From NCBI GenBank assembly GCA_025355115.1, contig JANXLO010000362.1, positions 1-5,851 of the forward strand: DNA of 5,851 nt, given 5' to 3'. Both the position numbers and the translations under genes were made by a program. The stretch is from Chthonomonadaceae bacterium (GTDB taxonomy: Bacteria > Armatimonadota > Chthonomonadetes > Chthonomonadales > Chthonomonadaceae). The notes below the pieces were generated by a model that saw only the letters and a list, made by a program, of their open reading frames with translations, made no database searches and was not told the DNA's origin. Within the stretch, counting starts at the first letter, position 1; each line of letters begins with the position of its first letter. Positions 1 to 5,851 of the stretch are shown piece by piece.

Positions 1-731
1 AGCGCGTTGAGCAGCGACGATTTCCCAACATTTGGCCTTCCCACCAACGTCACATGCAGGCCCTCCCGCAAGACTCTCCCCCGCCCCGCCGTGCAGAGCA
101 GACGGAGTACGTCCTCCATGACAGAGTTCAGTCGATTCGCAAGAGGCGCGTACTCAAGCTCGCCGACCTCGTCACTGAAATCTATCGTCACCTCAATGGC
201 GGCCAGAATTCCGATCAACTCGTTCCGCATTCGTCGTACAACCTCGGATAGCTCGCCTTCAAGTTGGCGGCGAGCTTGGCGTCGGGCAGACTCGGTGCGT
301 GCGCGAATCACGTCCGCCACCGCTTCGGCCTGTGCCAAGTCCAGCCTTCCATTCAGGTAAGCCCGCTGAGTAAACTCGCCCGGCTCCGCCAGCCGAGCGC
401 CCGCCTCGATGACGAGGTCCAGCACCCTCCTAGTGGTCGCCCGGCCGCCGTGGCATGAAAGCTCTGCGCTGTTCTCGCCAGTATAGGAGTGTGGAGCGCG
501 AAAAACAGTCATCATCCCATCATCCGCAGTCTCCCCCGTCACCGCATCGACAAATCGCCCATAGCGGACCCGGTATCGCGCTGACAGCTGCGAATCTCCT
601 GGCCGATGCGCGGCGAAAACCCGAGCCGCCACATCGAGCGCATCCATCCCTGAAATGCGTACGACTGCGATCCCCCCTTCACCCGGAGGCGTAGCCACTG
701 CAGCAATGGTATCCGTTGAGAAAACAGCCAT
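1..731 (-). CDS. mnmE: MnmE (TrmE), tRNA-modification GTPase, N-terminal part; C-terminus beyond the left edge
   Basis: MnmE works with MnmG to place the (carboxymethyl)aminomethyl group on C5 of the wobble uridine U34 of certain tRNAs, in the cytoplasm and using 5-formyl-THF. The reverse strand reads open from ATG at 731 to base 1, giving 243 codons plus two bases. Residues 1 to about 120 form the THF-binding N-terminal domain, with the family signatures TPPGEGGIAVVRISG (14-28), SYTGEN, CHGG (93-96) and EPGEF (116-120). The helical domain follows, with NGRLDLAQAEAV and the IEVTIDF stretch. The G1/P-loop GRPNVGKS (231-238) starts the G domain just before the edge. The rest of the G domain and the C-terminal CxGK-type motif, where the catalytic Cys lies, are outside the window. 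The start is supported by GGAG at 740-737, 5 nt upstream. The gene is divergent from the carbohydrate genes and is probably unrelated to them. Identification is near certain from these motifs. Confidence 0.97.
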   Translation of the reverse strand, partial: MAVFSTDTIAAVATPPGEGGIAVVRISGMDALDVAARVFAAHRPGDSQLSARYRVRYGRFVDAVTGETADDGMMTVFRAPHSYTGENSAELSCHGGRATTRRVLDLVIEAGARLAEPGEFTQRAYLNGRLDLAQAEAVADVIRARTESARRQARRQLEGELSEVVRRMRNELIGILAAIEVTIDFSDEVGELEYAPLANRLNSVMEDVLRLLCTAGRGRVLREGLHVTLVGRPNVGKSSLLNA

Positions 732-750
732 CAGTACTCCAACGCCCTCT

Positions 751-782
751 CTACCTGGACGGGGGTTACCCTGCTACCTGGA
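751..782. repeat. Direct repeat of 9 bp in the mnmE leader
   Basis: CTACCTGGA occurs at 751-759 and again at 774-782, a 23-bp period. A third partial copy, TACCTG, lies at 836-841. Both full copies are in the presumed mnmE leader, on the path between mnmE and the divergent carbohydrate genes. Tandem sites about two helical turns apart can be regulator sites. Nothing else in the sequence identifies a regulator. Confidence 0.35.
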
Positions 783-822
783 ATTTAATGGGAGTGCTCG
801 CTTCGCTTTTGCACATAAGGAC

Positions 823-851
823 ATTATTGGAATTGTACCTGCATTGTGCAA
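823..851 (-). promoter_or_regulatory. Candidate sigma-70-type promoter for mnmE
   Basis: On the minus strand TTGCAC (851-846) and AATAAT (828-823) are separated by 17 nt. The -10 matches the consensus at five of six positions, but the -35 matches only at TTG. Transcription would start near 815, giving a leader of about 85 nt before the mnmE ATG at 731. The assignment is a consensus match only. Other promoters in this 218-bp region are possible. Confidence 0.35.
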
Positions 852-853
852 TG
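842..853. repeat. Short inverted repeat overlapping the proposed mnmE -35
   Basis: CATTG-TG-CAATG is a perfect 5-bp inverted repeat with a 2-bp spacer. It covers the proposed -35 hexamer of mnmE and lies in the shared divergent region. A repressor or activator could bind here, but a repeat this short can occur by chance. Confidence 0.3.
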
Positions 854-949
854 TTGGTGACGCTTGGTCGCACGGGTTCGTGTCGGAGTCGGTAGCGCGG
901 GATTTGGGGTACTATCAATGACGATGTTGTGGAAGGGAAAAGCCCGGCT

Positions 950-1795
950 ATGGTAGAGATACGCGAGGAGAGCGAACAACTGGTGATTCGCATCGGCGGT
1001 CAGGAGTTCACGCGCTACCAGTTCGGCGCGCACCGCTGGAAGCCCTTTCTCAATCCGTTTCGAGCTGCAAACGGCCTCTCGCTGGTGGCAGACGAGCCGA
1101 ACGACCATCGGCATCATCACGGAATCTGGATAGGTCACGGCCGCGTCAATGGCGAAGACTTCTGGCTCGAGCGCCCCAACAGCGGCAGAATCGTGCACAG
1201 TAAATTCGAGCTTCTGGAGAGCGGCGGTGAACAGGCTGCCTTCACAGCTCAAAACGACTGGATATCGGCTGCGGGTGAACTTACCCTTACCGACACCCGC
1301 ACGTTGACCTTCTACGATCAGCCCAGCGAGGATCGCGTCTTCGATCTCGACCTAACACTCCGAGCACCCGTGGGCTGCACCGTCGAGCTTCATCCCACCA
1401 ACGAGGCGGGTCTACCGCATATTCGCATGGCGGAGGCAATAAGCGTTAAGAACGGCGGCAGGATCACCAATGCGGAGGGTGGCATCAACGAGCGCGGCAC
1501 CTACAAAAAACGCTCCGCCTGGCTCGACTGCTCCGGCAGGTTAGGTCGTCAGGAGTGTGGGATCGCCATTTTCGATCATCCCGGCAATCCGTTTTTCCCC
1601 ACCAACTGGTTCACACGTGATTACGGGCCCATCGCTCCCAACTACGGGTTCTTTCAGGAAGACCCTATCGTCATCACACCGGACAGCCCACTGCGCCTGC
1701 GCTACCGCTTCTACACTCACTCCGGCGATGTCGAGACGGGTCGCGTCGCGGAGGCATGGGAGGCCTATCGCGCCTCGGTGGAAGCTAATGCGTAG
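950..1795 (+). CDS. DUF6807 ('PmoA family') protein, probably carbohydrate-associated
   Basis: This 281-residue protein belongs to the DUF6807/PF14100 family, which databases often label 'methane oxygenase PmoA'. It has no relation to the membrane subunit of methane monooxygenase that the name implies. Visible family signatures are NDHRHHHGIWIGHG (51-64) followed by VNGEDFW (66-72), and KRSAWLDCSG (187-196). Further on are AIFDHPGNPFFPTNW (206-220) and RDYGPIAPNYGFF (223-235). There is no signal peptide or membrane segment, so it should be cytoplasmic. The biochemical activity is not established. The family is common in sugar-catabolism clusters, which fits its glycosidase and kinase neighbours. 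The ATG at 950 is preferred because it begins right before the conserved beta-strand region. A GTG at 929 in the same frame would add seven residues. The purine-rich stretch GGAAGGG (931-937) lies 12 nt before 950, a rather long spacing, so the start is uncertain. The stop overlaps the next gene by 8 nt. Confidence 0.88.
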   Translation: MVEIREESEQLVIRIGGQEFTRYQFGAHRWKPFLNPFRAANGLSLVADEPNDHRHHHGIWIGHGRVNGEDFWLERPNSGRIVHSKFELLESGGEQAAFTAQNDWISAAGELTLTDTRTLTFYDQPSEDRVFDLDLTLRAPVGCTVELHPTNEAGLPHIRMAEAISVKNGGRITNAEGGINERGTYKKRSAWLDCSGRLGRQECGIAIFDHPGNPFFPTNWFTRDYGPIAPNYGFFQEDPIVITPDSPLRLRYRFYTHSGDVETGRVAEAWEAYRASVEANA

Positions 1796-2582
1796 TCCTG
1801 CACAGGAACAGAATTCCGCATCTCAAGGCAAGGGGAGCAAGTCCAGGGTGAGTGCCGTCAAAAAGGCGGCGGTTCTGCCTCTTAAACAGGTCGAACTTGA
1901 GGCAGGGTTTCCAGGCTTCACGCCCGAGGATTTCGGTGTCTTCGACATCGTGGGGTTTCAGGCTCGCATGCCACAGCTTCGCGCCCAGATCAAGCCGAAA
2001 TTAATGCAGATCGGCGAGGCCTTGACGTCGCGCCTGTCGGAGGTTACCGGAGAGACGCTCTATCCTCATGTCGCGCAGCATCTGCGCCGAACCGTCAATG
2101 CGCCTGTCGAGACGTGGGTGGCATTTTCCCCATCCAAAAAAGCCTACAAGCCGTTCGTGCATCTTCGTTGCGGCATCAGCGCGGAGAAGGTAAGAGTAAC
2201 TGTATTTGTGGAGGACTACGCGGACGACAAGCAGCTTTTCGCTGACAATCTTCTGCGCAATGCCGAGTCTTTGGCGCACTATTTAGCTCACCATCCGACC
2301 ATCCTGGCATATGAAATCCGCGATGCCGATGACGTGCCGCAAAGGGGGCATGCGCTCGGCACCGAAACTCTTCGCGCGTTCGCGGCTCGAATGCAGCGCG
2401 TCAAGGGTCAGCACGCCGTCTTCGGAATTGCATTCGCCAACTCCCATCCTGTCGTTCAAAGTGGGCCCGAGCTTATCGAGGCGATTGTAGAGGCCGCGAA
2501 AACGCTTCTGCCCCTGTACGGATGCGGCTCCACTCCCGAATTCGTCTACTCCTATGTGCCCGAGAAGATCGCAGGAATTTGA
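1788..2582 (+). CDS. DUF1054 family protein (YktB-like), function unknown
   Basis: The protein has 264 residues if it starts at ATG 1788. Residues 42-61 (PGFTPEDFGVFDIVGFQARM), the HVAQHLRRTVN stretch (94-104), ETWVAF (108-113) and the final LLPLY match the DUF1054 family known from Bacillus subtilis YktB, a protein of about 212 residues. No enzymatic role is known to me, and no membrane segment or signal peptide is visible. ATG 1788 overlaps the upstream stop by 8 nt and has GGTGG (1777-1781) 6 nt before it, a pattern typical of translational coupling. An alternative GTG at 1848 has a stronger AGGGGAG (1831-1837) 10 nt upstream. It would give 244 residues, removing a low-complexity Ser/Gln/Lys-rich head not seen in YktB. 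About 17 residues extend past the usual family end. Its place inside a sugar operon is unexplained. Confidence 0.93.
   Translation: MRSPAQEQNSASQGKGSKSRVSAVKKAAVLPLKQVELEAGFPGFTPEDFGVFDIVGFQARMPQLRAQIKPKLMQIGEALTSRLSEVTGETLYPHVAQHLRRTVNAPVETWVAFSPSKKAYKPFVHLRCGISAEKVRVTVFVEDYADDKQLFADNLLRNAESLAHYLAHHPTILAYEIRDADDVPQRGHALGTETLRAFAARMQRVKGQHAVFGIAFANSHPVVQSGPELIEAIVEAAKTLLPLYGCGSTPEFVYSYVPEKIAGI
1831..1837 (+). promoter_or_regulatory. Ribosome binding site favouring the GTG 1848 start of the DUF1054 gene
   Basis: AGGGGAG lies 10 nt before GTG 1848 and is inside the reading frame if translation starts at ATG 1788. It is a better match to the 16S rRNA 3' end than the GGTGG before ATG 1788. It also places the start closer to the first conserved residues, so the shorter product is a serious alternative. 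Confidence 0.45.
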
Positions 2583-2586
2583 CTAG

Positions 2587-2634
2587 ATGCTGAACGGCGA
2601 TCCTGAATTTCACTTCCTCCCAAACTGGCGGTAA
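2587..2634 (+). other. 15-codon in-frame ORF before the glycosidase: leader peptide or N-terminus cut off by a stop codon
   Basis: ATG 2587 begins 4 nt after the DUF1054 stop and is preceded by AGGA (2573-2576) at a 10-nt spacing. It encodes MLNGDPEFHFLPNWR and then TAA at 2632-2634. The frame is that of the glycosidase, whose first usable ATG is at 2644, 9 nt after the stop. Nothing in the 20 nt before 2644 resembles a ribosome binding site. The peptide looks like a normal protein N-terminus. If TAA were CAA, one C-to-T transition away, the product would run on to 798 residues. Alternatives are a genuine leader peptide with reinitiation at 2644, or a base-calling error. Confidence 0.5.
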
Positions 2635-2643
2635 TCTGACCCG

Positions 2644-4983
2644 ATGGCCACTCGTCCTGACCCCTTTTCGCTGCTGGAGCGCACCGACAAATGGTTTTTG
2701 GGAGGCGGCAGAGCGACGATCTACGCTCCAGCCTTCCCGAGGCACCTCGACACGCCCGGCTTCTGGGATGAGTCCTACTTCGCCGACATCCGACTTGAAC
2801 GCCTCTTCTGCCTGCTCATACTCGATGCGCACGGCAAGCCTCTTCCCCTGCACTGCGTCATTCGCCGCTGGACACCCGACCGCCTTACCCTGCTCTACAC
2901 CGTCGAAGGACTTCCCGGTCTCCGTCTGAAGGAGGAGCGAGTCGTCACTCCGGACAACACGTTCGCCAGCCGCCTCACCTTTCAGAATACCAGCGGCAGA
3001 GCGGCAAACTTGAACATTTTGCTTTGGAGTTTGCAGGAGACTCAGTCGATCTCCTCGGGCGAATCGCGCACTCTCTCCACGGCGGAGACAGTCGAGCGCG
3101 CGGCAGACTCGCTATCGTTCGCACATCGTCTTCATTATGGAAAGAGTGCCGTGACCCCTGCCGACGTCCATGGATGGGGGGAGAGGGAGTACGAAGAAGC
3201 GGCGTCCGTCTCTCCGGCGCTCTATGTGGCATTGGGAGGGAGCAGAATGCCTGACTCCTGGACGGTCAACCTGGCAGAACGGACGGAGACGCAACCACTC
3301 TGGCAGTTATCCGTCTTCCCGGAGAAGTTTCGCAACGGCGCCCTGGCGCAGGAGATGCACGCGGAAGCCGGGTGGAATCCTGATGGCCTGCTGCATATGG
3401 CGCTCCACTACTCCGTGGAGGTGGCGGCGGATTCATCGGACAGCCTAACGTTCGGGGCCTCTGTGGGACTGACTCGCGCGTCGGCACTTGAGCATCTTAG
3501 GGACGACATGGCGTGTGATGTCGTTCGGGCAAGCCGGGCTAGCTGGGAGGCGTATTTCGCCTCTGTTCCCGCATTCTCATGCAGCGACCCGCATATCGAA
3601 ACCGCCTACTGGTACCGGTGGTACGGCCTGCGGCTTCAGAGCGTGGACGCGCAGAACGGGCATCTGCCTTTTCCCTGCGTCTTCGAGGGCATCGGCGCAT
3701 TCAGATTGCACGTTTCGTACTCGGCGCAGTGTCATATGCGAGAGCTCTCCTGGCTACAGGACTCATCACTTGCTCAGGGCACACTCCTCAATTTCGTTGC
3801 CTCACAGACTCGGACGGCGGACGAGCAAGGGGAGGACGGCTGTCTGCCCGGCCATCTCTATCTTTGGCGGCAAGACCGGGGCTTCTATCACGCAAACTGG
3901 GGTGCTGCGGCGCTGCAGCTGTACTATCTGACGCAGGATAGCGCTTTTGTGCAAGGCGTCTATCCCGCGCTTGTGCGCTACGCCGAGCATTTCGACCGTG
4001 AGCGGGATAAGGATCAGACAGGCCTCTACGACGTCATCGATCAAGGCGAGACTGGGCAGGAGTACATGAGCCGCTACCTGTTCGCTGATGAGACGGCCGA
4101 TTCATGGCGAAAAATTCAGGTCAAGGGCGTCGATGCGACCTGCTACCTCTACGAGCTTCAACGGACGCTCGCGGTGTTCGCCCGCGTGCTGGATCAGGCA
4201 GAGGATGGCGACTGGTGGGACGATAGCGCAGAGGAGACGGCGTCCGCTGTCCGCGAGTTGATGTGGGATCCCGAAGCCATTCTATTCAAAGATGTTCATC
4301 CGCAAACATTCGCGCGCTCTCCTTTCAAGGCTGCTGTCGGCTTCTATCCTTTCCTCTCCGACATCGCGAGCGAAGAGCACCTGCTTGCTTTTTCTCACCT
4401 GACAAATCCCGCCACTTTCGGGACGCCCTATCCTGTCCCGTCGAGCAGCGTGGACGATCCCTACTTCGATGCGAGCGGCGCATGGAAGGGCAAACGCACG
4501 AACTGTCCGTGGAACGGTCGGGCGTGGCCTATGACGAACTCGCATGTGGCGGACGCCCTGGCGAATGCCGCCCGCACGCTGGCTCCGGAGATGCGGCCCT
4601 TCGCAGCCGATTTCATCTCCCGCAGTATTCGACTGCTCTTCCATGAGGGCGACCCAAAACGACCGAACTCCTACGAGCACTACAATCCTTACACCGGTGC
4701 GCCGAGTCTCCTCCGCGGCGTCGACGACTATCAGCACTCCTGGATCGTCGACTTGATCATTCGCCATGTGATCGGCATTCAGCCTGAGCCCGAGCCGAAT
4801 GGGGCGCTCGTGATCGATCCCCTCCCATTCGGGCTGCGCGATTTCCGAATCGAGCGCGTTCCCGTCCGAGGATATCTGATAGACGTCTCCTGGAGTATGT
4901 CGGAGGGGTTCGTTGTCCGCGTGGACGGCAAGGAGCGAACGAGGCTTCCCGAGATCGCCCGCGTCGAGGTTCGATTGGCCTAA
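2644..4983 (+). CDS. Cytoplasmic glycoside hydrolase, MGH1/GH63-like (alpha/alpha)6-barrel
   Basis: The 779-residue protein has three parts: an N-terminal beta-rich region (about 1-300), an (alpha/alpha)6-barrel (about 310-712) and a C-terminal beta domain (about 719-779), joined by a short EPEPN linker. Barrel landmarks are SYSAQCHMRELSWLQDSSLAQG (starting at 358), HANWG (416-420), DQGETGQEYMSRY (466-478), PWNGRAWP (622-629) and EHYNPYTG (678-685), then VDDYQHSW (693-700). In GH63/GH37/MGH1-type enzymes the E before HYNP or NYNP is the catalytic base, so E678 is the likely base. The acid is probably in 466-473 (D466, E469 or E473). No signal peptide or membrane segment is seen, so it should act on an imported or internal small glycoside. 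The substrate cannot be read from sequence. It is also possible that the protein belongs to an undefined GH family close to these clans. The usable ATG at 2644 has no Shine-Dalgarno site, and the in-frame ORF just upstream may be a lost N-terminus. The gene ends 96 nt before the kinase gene. Confidence 0.85.
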   Translation: MATRPDPFSLLERTDKWFLGGGRATIYAPAFPRHLDTPGFWDESYFADIRLERLFCLLILDAHGKPLPLHCVIRRWTPDRLTLLYTVEGLPGLRLKEERVVTPDNTFASRLTFQNTSGRAANLNILLWSLQETQSISSGESRTLSTAETVERAADSLSFAHRLHYGKSAVTPADVHGWGEREYEEAASVSPALYVALGGSRMPDSWTVNLAERTETQPLWQLSVFPEKFRNGALAQEMHAEAGWNPDGLLHMALHYSVEVAADSSDSLTFGASVGLTRASALEHLRDDMACDVVRASRASWEAYFASVPAFSCSDPHIETAYWYRWYGLRLQSVDAQNGHLPFPCVFEGIGAFRLHVSYSAQCHMRELSWLQDSSLAQGTLLNFVASQTRTADEQGEDGCLPGHLYLWRQDRGFYHANWGAAALQLYYLTQDSAFVQGVYPALVRYAEHFDRERDKDQTGLYDVIDQGETGQEYMSRYLFADETADSWRKIQVKGVDATCYLYELQRTLAVFARVLDQAEDGDWWDDSAEETASAVRELMWDPEAILFKDVHPQTFARSPFKAAVGFYPFLSDIASEEHLLAFSHLTNPATFGTPYPVPSSSVDDPYFDASGAWKGKRTNCPWNGRAWPMTNSHVADALANAARTLAPEMRPFAADFISRSIRLLFHEGDPKRPNSYEHYNPYTGAPSLLRGVDDYQHSWIVDLIIRHVIGIQPEPEPNGALVIDPLPFGLRDFRIERVPVRGYLIDVSWSMSEGFVVRVDGKERTRLPEIARVEVRLA

Positions 4984-5007
4984 TTAAGCGGCAGTCAGGT
5001 GCGCCGT

Positions 5008-5038
5008 TTGCCGATGCACATGGTCGAGCGTAGATAAT
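5008..5038 (+). promoter_or_regulatory. Weak candidate promoter before the FGGY kinase
   Basis: TTGCCG (5008-5013) and GATAAT (5033-5038) have a 19-nt spacer, longer than the usual 17. The -10 matches five of six consensus bases. The 96-nt gap at 4984-5079 holds no clear rho-independent terminator and no other gene. Read-through from the upstream genes is therefore as likely as independent transcription. Confidence 0.25.
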
Positions 5039-5070
5039 TTATGCGTGCGTGGTGGACGCCCGCGGAAAGC

Positions 5071-5075
5071 AGGGA
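5071..5075 (+). promoter_or_regulatory. Ribosome binding site of the FGGY kinase
   Basis: AGGGA lies 4 nt before ATG 5080. It fixes this start, which also puts the conserved phosphate-binding strand at residues 10-20, as normal for the family. Confidence 0.7.
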
Positions 5076-5079
5076 TTGA

Positions 5080-5851
5080 ATGAGCGATACTCCGCTGACG
5101 CTTACGCTGGACATCGGGACATCGTCGACTCGCGCGTTGCTTTGGGATACGCAGGGGCATGAGATCGACGGCGTTCGGGCGCAGATTCCCTACGAGATGC
5201 ACACGACTCCCGACGGCGGCGTGACGATGCCGCCCGAGGAGATGCTAGGCTACGTCGGCCAGTGTCTGGATCAGGCGTTGGCGCAGGCGGGGGATCGGGC
5301 GAACTCCATCCGCGCGGTGGGCATCTCGACTTTCTGGCACTCGCTGATCGGAGCGGATGGGAACGGCAGCCCGCTGACTCCCCTCTACAGTTGGGCAGAT
5401 GCCCGTGCCGGAGCGGTCGCCAAGCGTCTTCGGAACGACCTGGATGCAGAGGCGATTCACCGGCGAACGGGCTGCGTGATCCATCCTTCATACTACCCGG
5501 CGAAGCTTGTATGGCTTAGAGAAACTCAGCGCGAGCTTTTCGACAGCGTTAGGCGGTGGATGTCGCCGAGCGAATTCCTCTTTCAGCGGCTCTTTGGGTC
5601 GGGAGAACTGCGCGTCTCGGTCTCGATGGCTTCGGGCACAGGGCTGTTCAATCAGGAGCACGGAGAGTGGGATGCAGAGACGCTGCAGGCGATCCAGATC
5701 GCTCAGGAGACGCTCTCCCCTATAGCAGACCTGAAGCGGAGCTCTCAGGGACTGACCGCGGAGTTCGCGGGTCGCTGGCCTGCCCTGCGTGACGTTCCGT
5801 TCTTCCCGGCAGTGGGCGATGGGGCCTGCGGCAATGTCGGGAGCGGCTGCG
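5080..5851 (+). CDS. FGGY-family carbohydrate kinase, gluconokinase-type, N-terminal part; runs off the right edge
   Basis: FGGY kinases phosphorylate sugars or aldonates with ATP in the cytoplasm. This partial protein of 257 residues has the N-terminal phosphate-binding segment LDIGTSSTRALLWD (10-23) and the GISTFWHSL stretch ending at 89, where FWHSL is typical of gluconokinases. It also has SWADARA (104-110) and HPSYYPAKLVWL (135-146). The catalytic-base motif GDGA is at 246-249, with D247 as the base. It is followed by CGNVGSG at the edge, so the window includes nearly all of the FGGY_N domain but none of the ATP-binding FGGY_C domain. The motif set favours gluconate or a related aldonate over xylulose or glycerol, but substrate remains an inference. 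Its position after a glycosidase suggests it acts on a product of that enzyme. The start has a good ribosome binding site. No signal peptide is present. Confidence 0.9.
   Translation, partial: MSDTPLTLTLDIGTSSTRALLWDTQGHEIDGVRAQIPYEMHTTPDGGVTMPPEEMLGYVGQCLDQALAQAGDRANSIRAVGISTFWHSLIGADGNGSPLTPLYSWADARAGAVAKRLRNDLDAEAIHRRTGCVIHPSYYPAKLVWLRETQRELFDSVRRWMSPSEFLFQRLFGSGELRVSVSMASGTGLFNQEHGEWDAETLQAIQIAQETLSPIADLKRSSQGLTAEFAGRWPALRDVPFFPAVGDGACGNVGSGC

Larger units (their letters stand above)
732..949. other. Divergent intergenic region between mnmE and the carbohydrate genes
   Basis: This 218-bp stretch codes for nothing convincing on either strand; its short open frames lack conserved features. 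It must contain control sites for both divergent arms. It holds the mnmE promoter candidate, the 9-bp direct repeat and the CATTG inverted repeat. For the plus-strand genes, TACTAT at 910-915 could be a -10, but no acceptable -35 sits at the right distance. Confidence 0.6.

Noticed and set aside
7..360. Plus-strand open frames across the first 730 bases
   Set aside because: They are antisense shadows of mnmE, whose minus-strand translation carries all the family motifs.
918..956. Mini-ORF starting at ATG 918 as a leader of the DUF6807 gene
   Set aside because: It is in a different frame, has no clear ribosome site and overlaps the true start; probably chance.
1557..1787. Upstream extension of the DUF1054 reading frame to an ATG at 1557
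   Set aside because: The extension lies in another frame inside the well-supported DUF6807 gene, and its translation (Ser/Pro/Arg-rich) looks like a shadow of it.
2632..2634. Recoding or alternative genetic code to read TAA as sense
   Set aside because: TAA, TAG and TGA all serve as normal stops for genes in this window (4981, 1793, 2580), so a changed code is not supported.
2473..4767. Minus-strand open frames opposite the glycosidase and several plus-strand frames inside it
   Set aside because: They have Arg/Pro/Ser-rich translations, as expected from shadow frames of a GC-rich gene, and no recognisable motifs.
5041..5079. 12-residue ORF MRAWWTPAESRD ending directly at the FGGY start (TGA-ATG), in the same frame
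   Set aside because: It has no ribosome site of its own, while the kinase has AGGGA at the correct place. The two Trp codons alone do not support an attenuator and no hairpins are visible.
4984..5079. Terminator between the glycosidase and the kinase
   Set aside because: The only stem found (CGGCA...TGCCG) is 5 bp with a 15-nt loop and has no T-run.

Overview
The window is a bacterial chromosomal segment of fairly high G+C. It holds five genes on two divergent arms and no RNA gene, CRISPR array or mobile element that I can see. Codon choice and Shine-Dalgarno-type sites are ordinary for bacteria. The mix is a GC-rich MnmE, a DUF6807 ('PmoA') protein, a DUF1054 (YktB-like) protein, an MGH1-like (alpha/alpha)6-barrel glycosidase and a gluconokinase-type FGGY kinase. 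It would fit a GC-rich soil or thermophile lineage such as Armatimonadota or a deep Bacillota/Chloroflexota relative. This placement is a low-confidence inference.

Layout. Positions 1-731 (minus strand) hold the N-terminal 243 residues of the tRNA-modification GTPase MnmE, cut by the left edge just after its G1 loop. Positions 732-949 are a divergent intergenic region with a plausible mnmE promoter, a small inverted repeat and a 9-bp direct repeat. From about 929/950 to the right edge, four plus-strand genes follow closely: a DUF6807 protein, a DUF1054 protein overlapping it by 8 nt, a 779-residue cytoplasmic glycosidase, and the first 257 residues of an FGGY kinase.

How they may work together. 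The glycosidase, the DUF6807 protein (a family often found in carbohydrate-catabolism clusters) and the sugar or aldonate kinase look like part of a sugar-utilisation operon. The glycosidase would release a sugar or acid from an imported small glycoside, and the kinase would phosphorylate it. The DUF1054 gene has no obvious role there.

The most notable observation is at the start of the glycosidase gene. A well-placed ATG at 2587, with a Shine-Dalgarno site, opens the same frame 57 nt upstream of the usable ATG but meets a single in-frame TAA at 2632. The downstream ATG has no ribosome site of its own. This may be a recent nonsense change, a sequence error, or a leader peptide with reinitiation. 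I found no convincing evidence of a wholly new system such as defence or mobile machinery.
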